A stretch of 25,117 bases of DNA from contig CAZBBC010000056.1 of the NCBI GenBank assembly GCA_964489835.1, positions 1 through 25,117 of the forward strand, read 5' to 3'. The stretch's first letter is position 1. The number at the start of each line of letters is the position of its first letter. Below the pieces are notes generated by a model that saw only the letters and a list, made by a program, of their open reading frames with translations, searched no databases and had not been told where the DNA came from. The DNA comes from CAZBBC01 sp964489835 (GTDB lineage: Bacteria > Calditrichota > Calditrichia > JAJRVZ01). Positions 1-6,292 of the stretch are shown here, piece after piece. Position numbers and translations under genes: made by a program.

Positions 1-45
1 TTGGGGATGAGTTTTTTGATCCTTAATTGATCATTTTTATTAAAT
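1..45 (+). repeat. Dispersed direct repeat A, copy 1
   Basis: The stretch begins TTGGGGATGAGTTTTTT and continues with CCTTAATTGA and a T-rich tail. It matches 1747-1790 almost base for base over about 44 bases, and a more diverged copy lies at 5459-5513. All three are in the same orientation and in intergenic DNA. It is cut by the window edge, so its left limit is unknown. Confidence 0.75.
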
Positions 46-80
46 CAGAAAAACGTAAACATAATGACAATGCGATTAAT

Positions 81-109
81 TTGAAAACACATTGCTTATG
101 ACTTATATT
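81..109 (+). promoter_or_regulatory. Possible sigma-70-type promoter
   Basis: TTGAAA (81-86) and TATATT (104-109) are separated by 17 bases. The -10 sequence and spacing are the same as in the stronger candidate before the omega gene (3077-3105). It lies about 270 bases before the KamA-like start, which would give a long leader containing the 208-270 inverted repeat. In AT-rich DNA such matches arise by chance, so this is tentative. Confidence 0.3.
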
Positions 110-150
110 AGATTCTAAGTTTTAACATCTGAGAGTTTATCTCTGATTGA

Positions 151-186
151 TGAATATAGAACAAGGATTAACGATTTATGATTTAA
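151..186 (+). repeat. Dispersed repeat C, copy 1
   Basis: A 36-base stretch with the core GAACAAGG followed by ACGATTTATGAT. The reverse complement of 18397-18432 matches it over its whole length with about five differences. Both copies are intergenic. It encodes nothing visible. Confidence 0.7.
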
Positions 187-207
187 GAATTGATAATAAA
201 TGAATAA

Positions 208-270
208 ATTCTCCCGCAGATCTGCCCAATGTGATATGCTAAATACAACGAAATTTATTTGCGGGAGAAT
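208..270. repeat. Perfect 11-base inverted repeat around a 41-base spacer
   Basis: ATTCTCCCGCA at 208-218 is exactly complementary to TGCGGGAGAAT at 260-270. Transcribed, it would form a GC-rich hairpin with a long loop ahead of the KamA-like gene. It could equally be the ends of a 63-base MITE-like insert; no flanking target duplication is visible. Confidence 0.7.
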
Positions 271-381
271 AGTCCGGGCACAATTCTGAAATTTCGAAAA
301 ACGTAATTACCCTTAAAATAGAAAAAAATCAAATTTGTATTGAAAAAAATTTTCAGGAGTAATTTTCATGGAAGAACACAG

Positions 382-1512
382 ATGTATAAACCAACATATA
401 TAACACGTCTTGATCAGATCCCGGAGTTGCCGGAAGAAGAGCGTATAAATCTGGAGGAGGTCACGGAAAAATTTATGTTCCGGACGAATGATTATTATCA
501 GAAGCTCATCAACTGGGATGACCCAGAGGATCCACTCCGTCGTATTGTAATTCCTGACCGGAAAGAACTGAACACCTGGGGACGATTGGATGCTTCCGAT
601 GAAGAAGAATATACACAGGTCCCGGGTCTCCAACATAAATATGAGTTTACCGCTCTTCTACTGGTTAACGATGTCTGCGGAGCCTATTGTCGGTTCTGTT
701 TTCGTAAGCGCATATTTATGGATCAAAATGATGAAGTGGTTCGCGATGTTTCCCCGGGCATCGATTATATTGGCGAGCATAAAGAAATAAATAATGTGCT
801 GCTGACCGGTGGTGATCCCCTGATTATGTCTACAAATAAACTGGAAAACATCATACGGCCGCTTCGGCAAATGGATCACGTGAAAATAATACGTATCGGA
901 ACCAAGATTCCGGTTTTTAATCCTTACAGGATCATTAACGATCCGTCATTGCTGGACCTGTTTAGAACTTACAGTACGAATGATAAAAAGATTTACATTA
1001 TGGCACATTTTAATCATCCGAATGAGCTAACGGATACGGCAATCAAAGGGATGAATTTATTACAATCTACTGGTGCTATCACTGTTAATCAGACGCCACT
1101 GCTTCGCGGAATAAACGACAATCCTGACGTATTAGCTAAACTTTTTAATAATCTGTCTTATGCAGGTATACCTCCCTATTATCTGTTTATCTGCCGGCCG
1201 ACACTGGGTAATAAGACTTATGCGGTACCGATCGAAGAGTCTTTCGAGATATTCGAGCGCGCGCGTATGCATTGTTCTGGTTTGGCCAAACGGGCACGGT
1301 TGGTAATGTCGCATAGTACGGGAAAGATTGAAATTGTTGGAAAAACCAAGGGAAGAATTTATATGCGTTATCACCGGGCCGCCGATCCTCAGGAAAAGGC
1401 ACGCTTTATGATATTTAAAAGAAATCCGGAGGCCTATTGGTTTGAAGATTATAGTGAAATTAAAAGAGAGTATGCGATAAATCATCCCTACCGCGTAAGC
1501 GGGCCGGAATAA
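382..1512 (+). CDS. KamA-family radical SAM aminomutase, substrate uncertain
   Basis: This is a radical SAM, PLP-dependent enzyme of the lysine 2,3-aminomutase family, which moves an amino group from the alpha to the beta carbon. Numbered from the ATG at 382 (376 residues), C99, C103 and C106 form the CxxxCxxC site for the 4Fe-4S cluster. R108 matches the carboxylate-binding arginine (R134 of the Clostridium enzyme), and family blocks such as TGGDPL, RIGTKIPV, HFNHPNE and QTPLLRG are all present. K315 in the STGK motif aligns with the PLP lysine. The two aspartates that bind the lysine side chain (D293 and D330) align with R272 and M309, so lysine is a doubtful substrate. I prefer the ATG at 382, with GGAAG six bases upstream; an in-frame TTG at 340 would add 14 residues. 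The alignment is from memory. Glutamate aminomutase and an EF-P-modifying EpmB relative are alternatives. Confidence 0.85.
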   Translation: MYKPTYITRLDQIPELPEEERINLEEVTEKFMFRTNDYYQKLINWDDPEDPLRRIVIPDRKELNTWGRLDASDEEEYTQVPGLQHKYEFTALLLVNDVCGAYCRFCFRKRIFMDQNDEVVRDVSPGIDYIGEHKEINNVLLTGGDPLIMSTNKLENIIRPLRQMDHVKIIRIGTKIPVFNPYRIINDPSLLDLFRTYSTNDKKIYIMAHFNHPNELTDTAIKGMNLLQSTGAITVNQTPLLRGINDNPDVLAKLFNNLSYAGIPPYYLFICRPTLGNKTYAVPIEESFEIFERARMHCSGLAKRARLVMSHSTGKIEIVGKTKGRIYMRYHRAADPQEKARFMIFKRNPEAYWFEDYSEIKREYAINHPYRVSGPE

Positions 1513-1678
1513 TCAGGAAGCATTATGGTACAGGAAAAAATATATTGTTTCACAGAACCATTATATTATATCATGATTGTCCGGCCAAAATTTTAATCAT
1601 TGGCAATTATCAACAGAAAAACAACAGGTTTAGATACAAAATAAACAGGTGGACTTGATTTAGAGAACTTACCCTAAA

Positions 1679-1701
1679 TCCCTCTCTCGGAAAGAGAGGG
1701 A
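1679..1701. repeat. Palindromic repeat hairpin (REP-like)
   Basis: TCCCTCTCT and AGAGAGGGA form a perfect 9-bp stem around the loop CGGAA. The flanks (CCTAAA before, ACTTTTGGG after) suggest a longer imperfect palindrome. No run of T follows on either strand, so it is not a standard terminator. It resembles in design the CCCC/GGGG palindromes at 11818, 11885, 18309 and 25095. Confidence 0.65.
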
Positions 1702-1746
1702 CTTTTGGGTTCAAGAGAAGGTCGAAGATGCGGCTTAGACGCAGGT

Positions 1747-1790
1747 TTGGGGATGAGTTTTTTATTCCTTAATTGAATCATTTTTTTAAC
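1747..1790 (+). repeat. Dispersed direct repeat A, copy 2
   Basis: This starts with the same 17 bases as window position 1 and stays close to identical to the T-rich tail. The following TGGGCACTAAT (1791-1801) also resembles CGGACACTAAT after the third copy, so the full unit probably extends to about 1801. Confidence 0.75.
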
Positions 1791-1825
1791 TGGGCACTAA
1801 TTAGATTACCTAAAAACCAACCGCA

Positions 1826-3052
1826 ATGACTGTTTTAAAAAAACAAAATCTCACCCATTATATTTTTATAAGCCTCGTTTTTGGTGCCCTGGCCGGTTGG
1901 CAGGTTGGTCCACCTATTTTACCTTACGCAGAGTTTTTTGCCGAGTTATTTTTACGTCTACTACGTATGGCAATTATGCCTTTGATCATTACTTCTATTA
2001 TTTCCGGGGTCGTCAGCGTCGGCGATGCAGTTGGTCTGGGAAGGCTGGGTATCAAGACTTTCGGCTATTACTTTGTGAGCAGTTTTTTTGCGATCATTAC
2101 CGGATTGATACTGGTTAATATTTTCCAACCGGGTGTGGGAGCGAAAATTGGTTTGGAAGAAAATCCCCAGCAGGTTGCGGCTGCCGAACAGAGTATCCAG
2201 GATTTGTTCTTAAACATCATACCGGAAAATCCATTTCAGGCAATGGCTTCCGGTGATGTTTTACCGGTAATATTTTTTTGTATCCTTTTCGGATATTTTA
2301 TTACGCGGTTGTCAGAAAAACCAAAAATGCAATTAAGTGTTTTCTTTCAAGCGGCATTTGAAGCGATGATGAAGATGACCCAATTTATTATTTGGAGCGC
2401 TCCCATTGGTGTATTTGGAATCATGGCACGGATCGTTGCCCGGACTGGTTTTGGTGCTTTTAAATCTCTTGGTTTATATTTTAGTATCGTTCTTCTGGGA
2501 TTATCGATTCATGCGTTTATTAATCTTCCCCTGCTTTTAAAAATGGTTGCCCGTATCAGACCTGTAAGACATTACAAGGGAATGACAACCGCCTTAATGA
2601 CCGCATTCTCTACCTGTTCTTCGATGGTCACACTTCCTCTGACACTTGAAGCGGTCACCGGTAATTCTCAGGTTTCCAACAAAGTGGCGAATTTTACATT
2701 ACCGATTGGGGCCACGGTAAATATGGATGGAACGGCGTTATACGAATGCGTCGCGACAATTTTTATCGCCCAGGTCTATGGGATCGAACTAACAGCAGGC
2801 GCTCAGGTCATTGTCATTATTACTACTCTTCTGGCATCGATTGGAGCGGCCAGTGTGCCCATGAGCGGATTGGTAATGATGTCCATTATTTTAAAGGCGG
2901 TGGGTTTACCGCTGGAGGGGGTTGCTATCATTCTGGCGGTTGACCGCGTACTGGATATGTTCCGTACGACCATTAATGTGTTAAGTGACAGTGTCGGCGC
3001 TGTGGTCATTGCCCGTTTAGAAGGAGAAACGCTTCCCCGCCTGTTAAAATAA
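1826..3052 (+). CDS. Acidic amino-acid:cation symporter (DAACS family, GltP-like)
   Basis: This is an inner-membrane secondary transporter of the glutamate/aspartate symporter family (408 residues, the usual length), taking up substrate with Na+ or H+. Hydrophobic segments run through the whole protein. Hairpin 1 carries STCSSMVTLP (262-271), the signature NMDGT is at 299-303, hairpin 2 contains SIGAASVPMSG (338-348), and the last helix has DRVLDMFRTTINVLSD (373-388). In GltPh terms the key positions are all kept: D377 (alpha-amino group), R380 (side-chain carboxylate), T381, N384 and D388 (Na+). The arginine points to an acidic substrate, and the aspartate at 377, absent from C4-dicarboxylate carriers of the DctA type, favours glutamate or aspartate. 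It lies 313 bases after the KamA-like gene on the same strand, probably as a separate unit. No good ribosome-binding site precedes the ATG. Confidence 0.9.
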   Translation: MTVLKKQNLTHYIFISLVFGALAGWQVGPPILPYAEFFAELFLRLLRMAIMPLIITSIISGVVSVGDAVGLGRLGIKTFGYYFVSSFFAIITGLILVNIFQPGVGAKIGLEENPQQVAAAEQSIQDLFLNIIPENPFQAMASGDVLPVIFFCILFGYFITRLSEKPKMQLSVFFQAAFEAMMKMTQFIIWSAPIGVFGIMARIVARTGFGAFKSLGLYFSIVLLGLSIHAFINLPLLLKMVARIRPVRHYKGMTTALMTAFSTCSSMVTLPLTLEAVTGNSQVSNKVANFTLPIGATVNMDGTALYECVATIFIAQVYGIELTAGAQVIVIITTLLASIGAASVPMSGLVMMSIILKAVGLPLEGVAIILAVDRVLDMFRTTINVLSDSVGAVVIARLEGETLPRLLK

Positions 3053-3076
3053 TTTTTATTAAATAGAATTTATAAT

Positions 3077-3105
3077 TTGACAGAGGGGAAATATAATATT
3101 ATATT
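3077..3105 (+). promoter_or_regulatory. Promoter of the omega-subunit gene
   Basis: TTGACA (3077-3082) is a perfect -35 box, followed after 17 bases by TATATT (3100-3105). It lies just behind the symporter stop and about 35 bases before the omega start, giving a short leader. GGAGG (3131-3135) is correctly placed before the ATG at 3140. Confidence 0.6.
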
Positions 3106-3139
3106 TATATGCTGAATTCTTTAATTAAACGGAGGGCGT

Positions 3140-3457
3140 ATGGCCATAAAAACTATGGATTTGACTGAACTTGTAATTAATAGTGAAAATATATATGAGG
3201 CTTGTTTGGTTATTGCCAAACGTGCCCGGGAAATTAACACCGGACGGATTGCTGAACGAAAAGAAAAAGAAGTTCTTGACGAATCCGGTTATGATCAGGA
3301 TTTAGATATTTACGACCGCGAGTTTATGGAAGGCATTGAACACGAAAGGGAAATCAATCCGACGGTTCTTGCTCAGGATGAGTTGTTAAAAGGTAAATTG
3401 AAATATCGGTATGTTACTGAAGATGATACAAAGATCGATAAATTGCCCTCTGAATGA
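3140..3457 (+). CDS. rpoZ: RNA polymerase omega-subunit-like protein
   Basis: This 105-residue acidic and basic protein looks like the small omega subunit of RNA polymerase, which helps assemble and stabilise the beta-prime subunit. The N-terminal part has the family pattern ENIYEACLVIAKRAREIN (about residues 16-33). The tail contains NPTVLAQDELLKGKLKYRY, similar to the tail I recall in omega proteins of FCB bacteria. A charged, low-complexity middle (about 40-75) separates the two. It has its own promoter (3077-3105), a strong GGAGG site and a terminator that overlaps its stop codon, so it is transcribed alone. In many bacteria rpoZ follows gmk, but gmk is not present here. The assignment rests on short motifs; a small nucleoid or regulatory protein is the main alternative. 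Confidence 0.72.
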   Translation: MAIKTMDLTELVINSENIYEACLVIAKRAREINTGRIAERKEKEVLDESGYDQDLDIYDREFMEGIEHEREINPTVLAQDELLKGKLKYRYVTEDDTKIDKLPSE

Positions 3458-3469
3458 GGGCTTTTTTTT
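3445..3469 (+). terminator. Intrinsic terminator of the omega-subunit gene
   Basis: GCCCTC (3445-3450), a TGAAT loop and GAGGGC (3456-3461) form a 6-bp GC-rich stem, followed by eight T (3462-3469). The stop codon TGA (3455-3457) lies inside the hairpin, so the last codons of the gene double as terminator stem. Confidence 0.85.
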
Positions 3470-3549
3470 GTTTTCTCCCTCCTGTAAATTTTGCTTTCAT
3501 CTCTTCTATTTCAGCATTAATCTTTGATAAAACCAGCCTGGATTAATCC

Positions 3550-5133
3550 ATGTACCAATTGTTTTATAATAGTCATTTCCATACCTTTGATGTGCAAAAT
3601 CCAGTAAGTACCGCGCTGCTTGTTATGAATGGCCGGGTTGTCTATTGTGGTAAGCAGCAGGATATCAACCTGCCGGATTATTCTCTGCAAAAAACAGATC
3701 TGAGGGGTCTCCATGTGTATCCGGGTTTTATTGATTGTCATACACATGTGGCCGCGGTGGCGTTGAACACTGAACGTATCAGTCTGGATAAAAGCCACTC
3801 CCGATCAGCCGCGCTGGAAATCATAAAAAAACATGTGATTAAGTTTAAACCCGGAGAATGGATAATTGGCGGGGGTTGGAACAGTAATCTTTGGTCCAAA
3901 GGAGACCCGCATAAAAAATATTTAGATCAGATTACGACCGATCATCCAATCGCTCTGTATAATAAAGATGGACACACCCAATGGTTGAACTCAAAGGCAC
4001 TCGAAATTTGTGGTTTTAATAACACCTCTGCCGATCCGCCCGGAGGGAAAATCGGCAGAGATCAAAACGGCAGAATGACAGGATTGATCTATGAAAAGGG
4101 ATGTGACATTGTGAATGGGTTTTCGGAAGATATAACCTATGATCAGTTACATCGTTGCCTGAATCGCATCATTCCGCAATTATATGCCCTTGGTATTACC
4201 AGTGTGCACAGTTGTGAAAATATGCGAACATGGTTCCTTTTCCAGGAATTATCAAAAAGAAAAGAATTGGAGATTCGCATATGTATGCATCCACCGCAAG
4301 AAGAGGCAGATGCATTTATCCAAAACGGTCTTCGTTCCGGATATGGCGATGAATGGTTACGTCTGGGAGGATTAAAATATTTTATTGATGGTTCTCTGGG
4401 TTCGCAGAGTGCAGAAATGTTTGAAAATTTTAAAGGTCTGGATCATTCTGGAATTGGTATTATGTCGGAATCCCAATTGACCGACAGACTTTTTTATACC
4501 GTTGAAAATGATCTAAGCGCGACCATTCATGCAATCGGCGATAAAGCAAATAATAAGGCCTTAAATGCCTTGACTAAGGTAAAGGATATTTCAAAAAAAA
4601 GGAATTTGCGACATCGTATTGAACATGCGCAGATCCTGCGAGAAGCTGATATTCCGCGTTTTAAAGATCTGGGTGTTATCGCTTCTATGCAGCCATTGCA
4701 TATCACCGATGATATTAAAATTGCTGAAAAATATTTAGGTACCCGAACAAAAAATGCCTATCGGATCGCTAGCTTAAAACGGGCCGGTACTAAAGTTGTC
4801 TTCGGTTCTGACATGCCGATTGCCGATCCTGATCCTTTGAAAGGAATACGGGCAGCATTCAGCCGGCGTTATTGTCTGGATGAGAATGAACCCCAATGGT
4901 ACTCCGAAGAGTGCCTGTCAATATCAGAGGCACTTTATGCCTATACAAGAGACGCGGCCTATGCTTCCTATGAAGAACAATTAAAGGGAACATTAAGCAG
5001 CGGAAAATTAGCGGATTTTATTGCCACTTCGGTTGACCTGGAACAAGCCTCTGAATCTTTACTCAGTGAAGCAAAAATTGAGATGACAGTTCTCGGTGGT
5101 AAGATCGTTCATCGATCTAATCATATCATCTGA
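3550..5133 (+). CDS. YtcJ-like amidohydrolase (amidohydrolase family 3)
   Basis: This is a 527-residue metal-dependent hydrolase of the amidohydrolase superfamily, YtcJ-like branch. The N-terminal beta-sandwich portion (ALLVMNGRVVYCG) leads into PGFIDCHTH, where H64 and H66 are metal ligands. The family's GGGWNSNLW block, DGHTQWLNSKALE and the later HAIGDKANNKAL and HRIEHAQ histidines follow. The closing metal-binding aspartate is in FGSDMPIADPDPL, and the C-terminal strand segment GKLADFIATSVDL completes the sandwich. No signal peptide is seen, so it should be cytoplasmic. Members of this family act on diverse amides and cyclic amides, and the substrate cannot be read from sequence. It follows the omega terminator and therefore needs its own promoter. 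No strong ribosome-binding site precedes the ATG. It is the last plus-strand gene. Confidence 0.88.
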   Translation: MYQLFYNSHFHTFDVQNPVSTALLVMNGRVVYCGKQQDINLPDYSLQKTDLRGLHVYPGFIDCHTHVAAVALNTERISLDKSHSRSAALEIIKKHVIKFKPGEWIIGGGWNSNLWSKGDPHKKYLDQITTDHPIALYNKDGHTQWLNSKALEICGFNNTSADPPGGKIGRDQNGRMTGLIYEKGCDIVNGFSEDITYDQLHRCLNRIIPQLYALGITSVHSCENMRTWFLFQELSKRKELEIRICMHPPQEEADAFIQNGLRSGYGDEWLRLGGLKYFIDGSLGSQSAEMFENFKGLDHSGIGIMSESQLTDRLFYTVENDLSATIHAIGDKANNKALNALTKVKDISKKRNLRHRIEHAQILREADIPRFKDLGVIASMQPLHITDDIKIAEKYLGTRTKNAYRIASLKRAGTKVVFGSDMPIADPDPLKGIRAAFSRRYCLDENEPQWYSEECLSISEALYAYTRDAAYASYEEQLKGTLSSGKLADFIATSVDLEQASESLLSEAKIEMTVLGGKIVHRSNHII

Positions 5134-5153
5134 TATTCACCTGGAAAAGAAAT

Positions 5154-5400
5154 CTCTAGCAGCGACGCAAAGATTTTATCCACGGATTACACGAATTANN
5201 NNNNNNNNNNNNNNNNNNNNNNNNNNNNNNNNNNNNNNNNNNNNNNNNNNNNNNNNNNNNNNNNNNNNNNNNNNNNNNNNNNNNNNNNNNNNNNNNNNTT
5301 ACACGAATTATATTTATAATATTTTATATGACAAAATTAAAATAAAAAAAATTCGTGAAGTTCGTGGATTAAATTTCTCTGCAGCTTTGCGAGCGTTAGC
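5154..5400. repeat. Long imperfect palindromic element, interrupted by assembly gap
   Basis: The left arm (about 5154-5198) reads from CTAGCAGCGACGCAAAG through ATCCACGGATTACACG. The right arm (about 5350-5400) reads TTCGTGAAGTTCGTGGATT and ends in GCAGCTTTGCGAGCG. The right arm is roughly the reverse complement of the left, with mismatches and small length differences. Such CACGAATTA/CGTGGATT elements are typical non-coding dispersed repeats. The true middle is hidden by the N run. Confidence 0.65.
5199..5298. other. Assembly gap, 100 N
   Basis: There are exactly 100 N, the usual placeholder for a scaffold gap of unknown size. The bases just before it and just after it are the same 12-mer, TTACACGAATTA. 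The two contig ends may therefore overlap, or a tandem repeat may be collapsed there. Confidence 0.98.
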
Positions 5401-5458
5401 TTCAGCCACGACCGATCCCGACACGTCGGGAAAGCAATCCATAAATTTTTACGGAATC

Positions 5459-5513
5459 GATGAGTTTTTTAATCATTAATTAAATTAATTTTTTGATCCG
5501 GACACTAATGATT
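5459..5513 (+). repeat. Dispersed direct repeat A, copy 3 (diverged)
   Basis: GATGAGTTTTTT is shared exactly with copies 1 and 2. An AT-rich middle follows, then CCGGACACTAAT, close to the TGGGCACTAAT after copy 2. The middle is longer and more degenerate than in the other copies. Confidence 0.5.
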
Positions 5514-5556
5514 TTGCATAGTTATTTTAGGCACTTTAGTTCACTTTTAACTTTAG

Positions 5557-6285
5557 TCACTTGCGGTTTACCGCACCATGTATTAATTCCACAAAATGTT
5601 CGTTAAAGGTTTTCCCTGTTTTGTTTTTAATTTTACCGATATCCTCGAGGGTATATTGGGCCAGAATTTTTCCCTGATTTAAAATGATGATTTCTTCACA
5701 CCAATTTTCAAGCAATTCAAGTACATGAGAGGAGAGAAGTATTAACTTCCCCCGACCGGTCATATCTTTCAGTAATTTCTTAGCATTGAATAAAGAAATG
5801 GGATCAAATCCATTGAGGGCTTCATCCAGGATCAAATGCTGCGGTTCTCCGATAAGCGCAGCAACGAATGATATTTTTTGACGCATGCCATGAGAATATC
5901 GATAGACTAACTCGTCAATGGTATCTTCCAGATCAAAATCAACCACAAATCTTTTTAACTGTTCTGATACGTCCCATCCTCTTATTTCACCGATCATGGT
6001 CAGATATTCCCGTCCGGTAAGATAGGAAAATAAATCCGGATCTTCCGGTGCATAACCAAACATTGTTTTGACTTTCTGCCGTTCCTTTTTAAATTCATGC
6101 TGATCATAATATATATTACCCTCATATTCGCCGATCAGACCGGCCAGGGCTTTTATTAATGAGCTTTTTCCTGCGCCATTGGGTCCGACCAGACCGTAAA
6201 GAATTCCATCTTTCAGTTCCAGTGAGACATCATCGATTGCAATGACCTCAGGATAGCGTATGGTAAGATTTGTGATTTTTAGCAT
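5557..6285 (-). CDS. ABC transporter ATP-binding protein
   Basis: This is a 242-residue cytoplasmic ATPase subunit that would drive the membrane protein encoded just upstream. Walker A is GPNGAGKS (34-41), the Q-loop position is a glutamate (E81 in GYAPEDPDLF), the signature is YSHGMRQK (130-137), Walker B is LILDE (151-155) and the switch histidine is H187. The glutamate Q-loop and degenerate signature are common in ABC-2 type exporter ATPases. It starts seven bases after the permease stop, and its coding region begins on the heels of the permease TGA, so the two are translated together. It is the last gene of the rarA run. The substrate is unknown; an exporter is more likely than an importer because no binding protein is present. 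Confidence 0.9.
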   Translation of the reverse strand: MLKITNLTIRYPEVIAIDDVSLELKDGILYGLVGPNGAGKSSLIKALAGLIGEYEGNIYYDQHEFKKERQKVKTMFGYAPEDPDLFSYLTGREYLTMIGEIRGWDVSEQLKRFVVDFDLEDTIDELVYRYSHGMRQKISFVAALIGEPQHLILDEALNGFDPISLFNAKKLLKDMTGRGKLILLSSHVLELLENWCEEIIILNQGKILAQYTLEDIGKIKNKTGKTFNEHFVELIHGAVNRK

Positions 6286-6292
6286 ATTGGAC

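Larger units (their letters stand above)
1..381. other. Gene-free upstream region with repeats
   Basis: No convincing gene was found here. The stretch holds one copy of a direct repeat at its left edge (1-45, copies at 1747 and 5459), one copy of a repeat also found inverted at 18397-18432, a perfect 11-base inverted repeat (208-218 and 260-270), and a possible promoter at 81-109. It is the upstream region of the KamA-like gene. Confidence 0.6.
1513..1825. other. Intergenic region with hairpin and repeat, no gene
   Basis: No gene was found in these 313 bases. They contain the hairpin at 1679-1701 and the second copy of direct repeat A at 1747-1790, which runs almost up to the symporter start. 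No clear promoter or ribosome-binding site precedes the ATG at 1826. Confidence 0.6.
5134..5556. other. Convergent intergenic region with repeats and gap
   Basis: No gene was found between the two converging transcription units. The region holds a long imperfect inverted repeat interrupted by the N run, a small hairpin (CCCGA at 5417-5421 with TCGGG at 5426-5430), and the third copy of direct repeat A. Confidence 0.65.

Noticed and set aside
1679..1701. Terminator for the KamA-like gene
   Set aside because: The stem is good, but no T run follows on the plus strand, and it lies 170 bases after the stop. It fits a palindromic repeat better.
3470..3545. Protein-like minus-strand frame (KINAEIEEMKAKF) between the omega gene and the amidohydrolase
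   Set aside because: It has no start codon of its own in a sensible place, is bounded by a stop, and continues into the terminator and omega gene in the antisense direction. Probably chance.
5096..5479. Plus-strand open frame running through the N gap
   Set aside because: It is open only because of the unknown bases and crosses repeat DNA; no protein family is visible.
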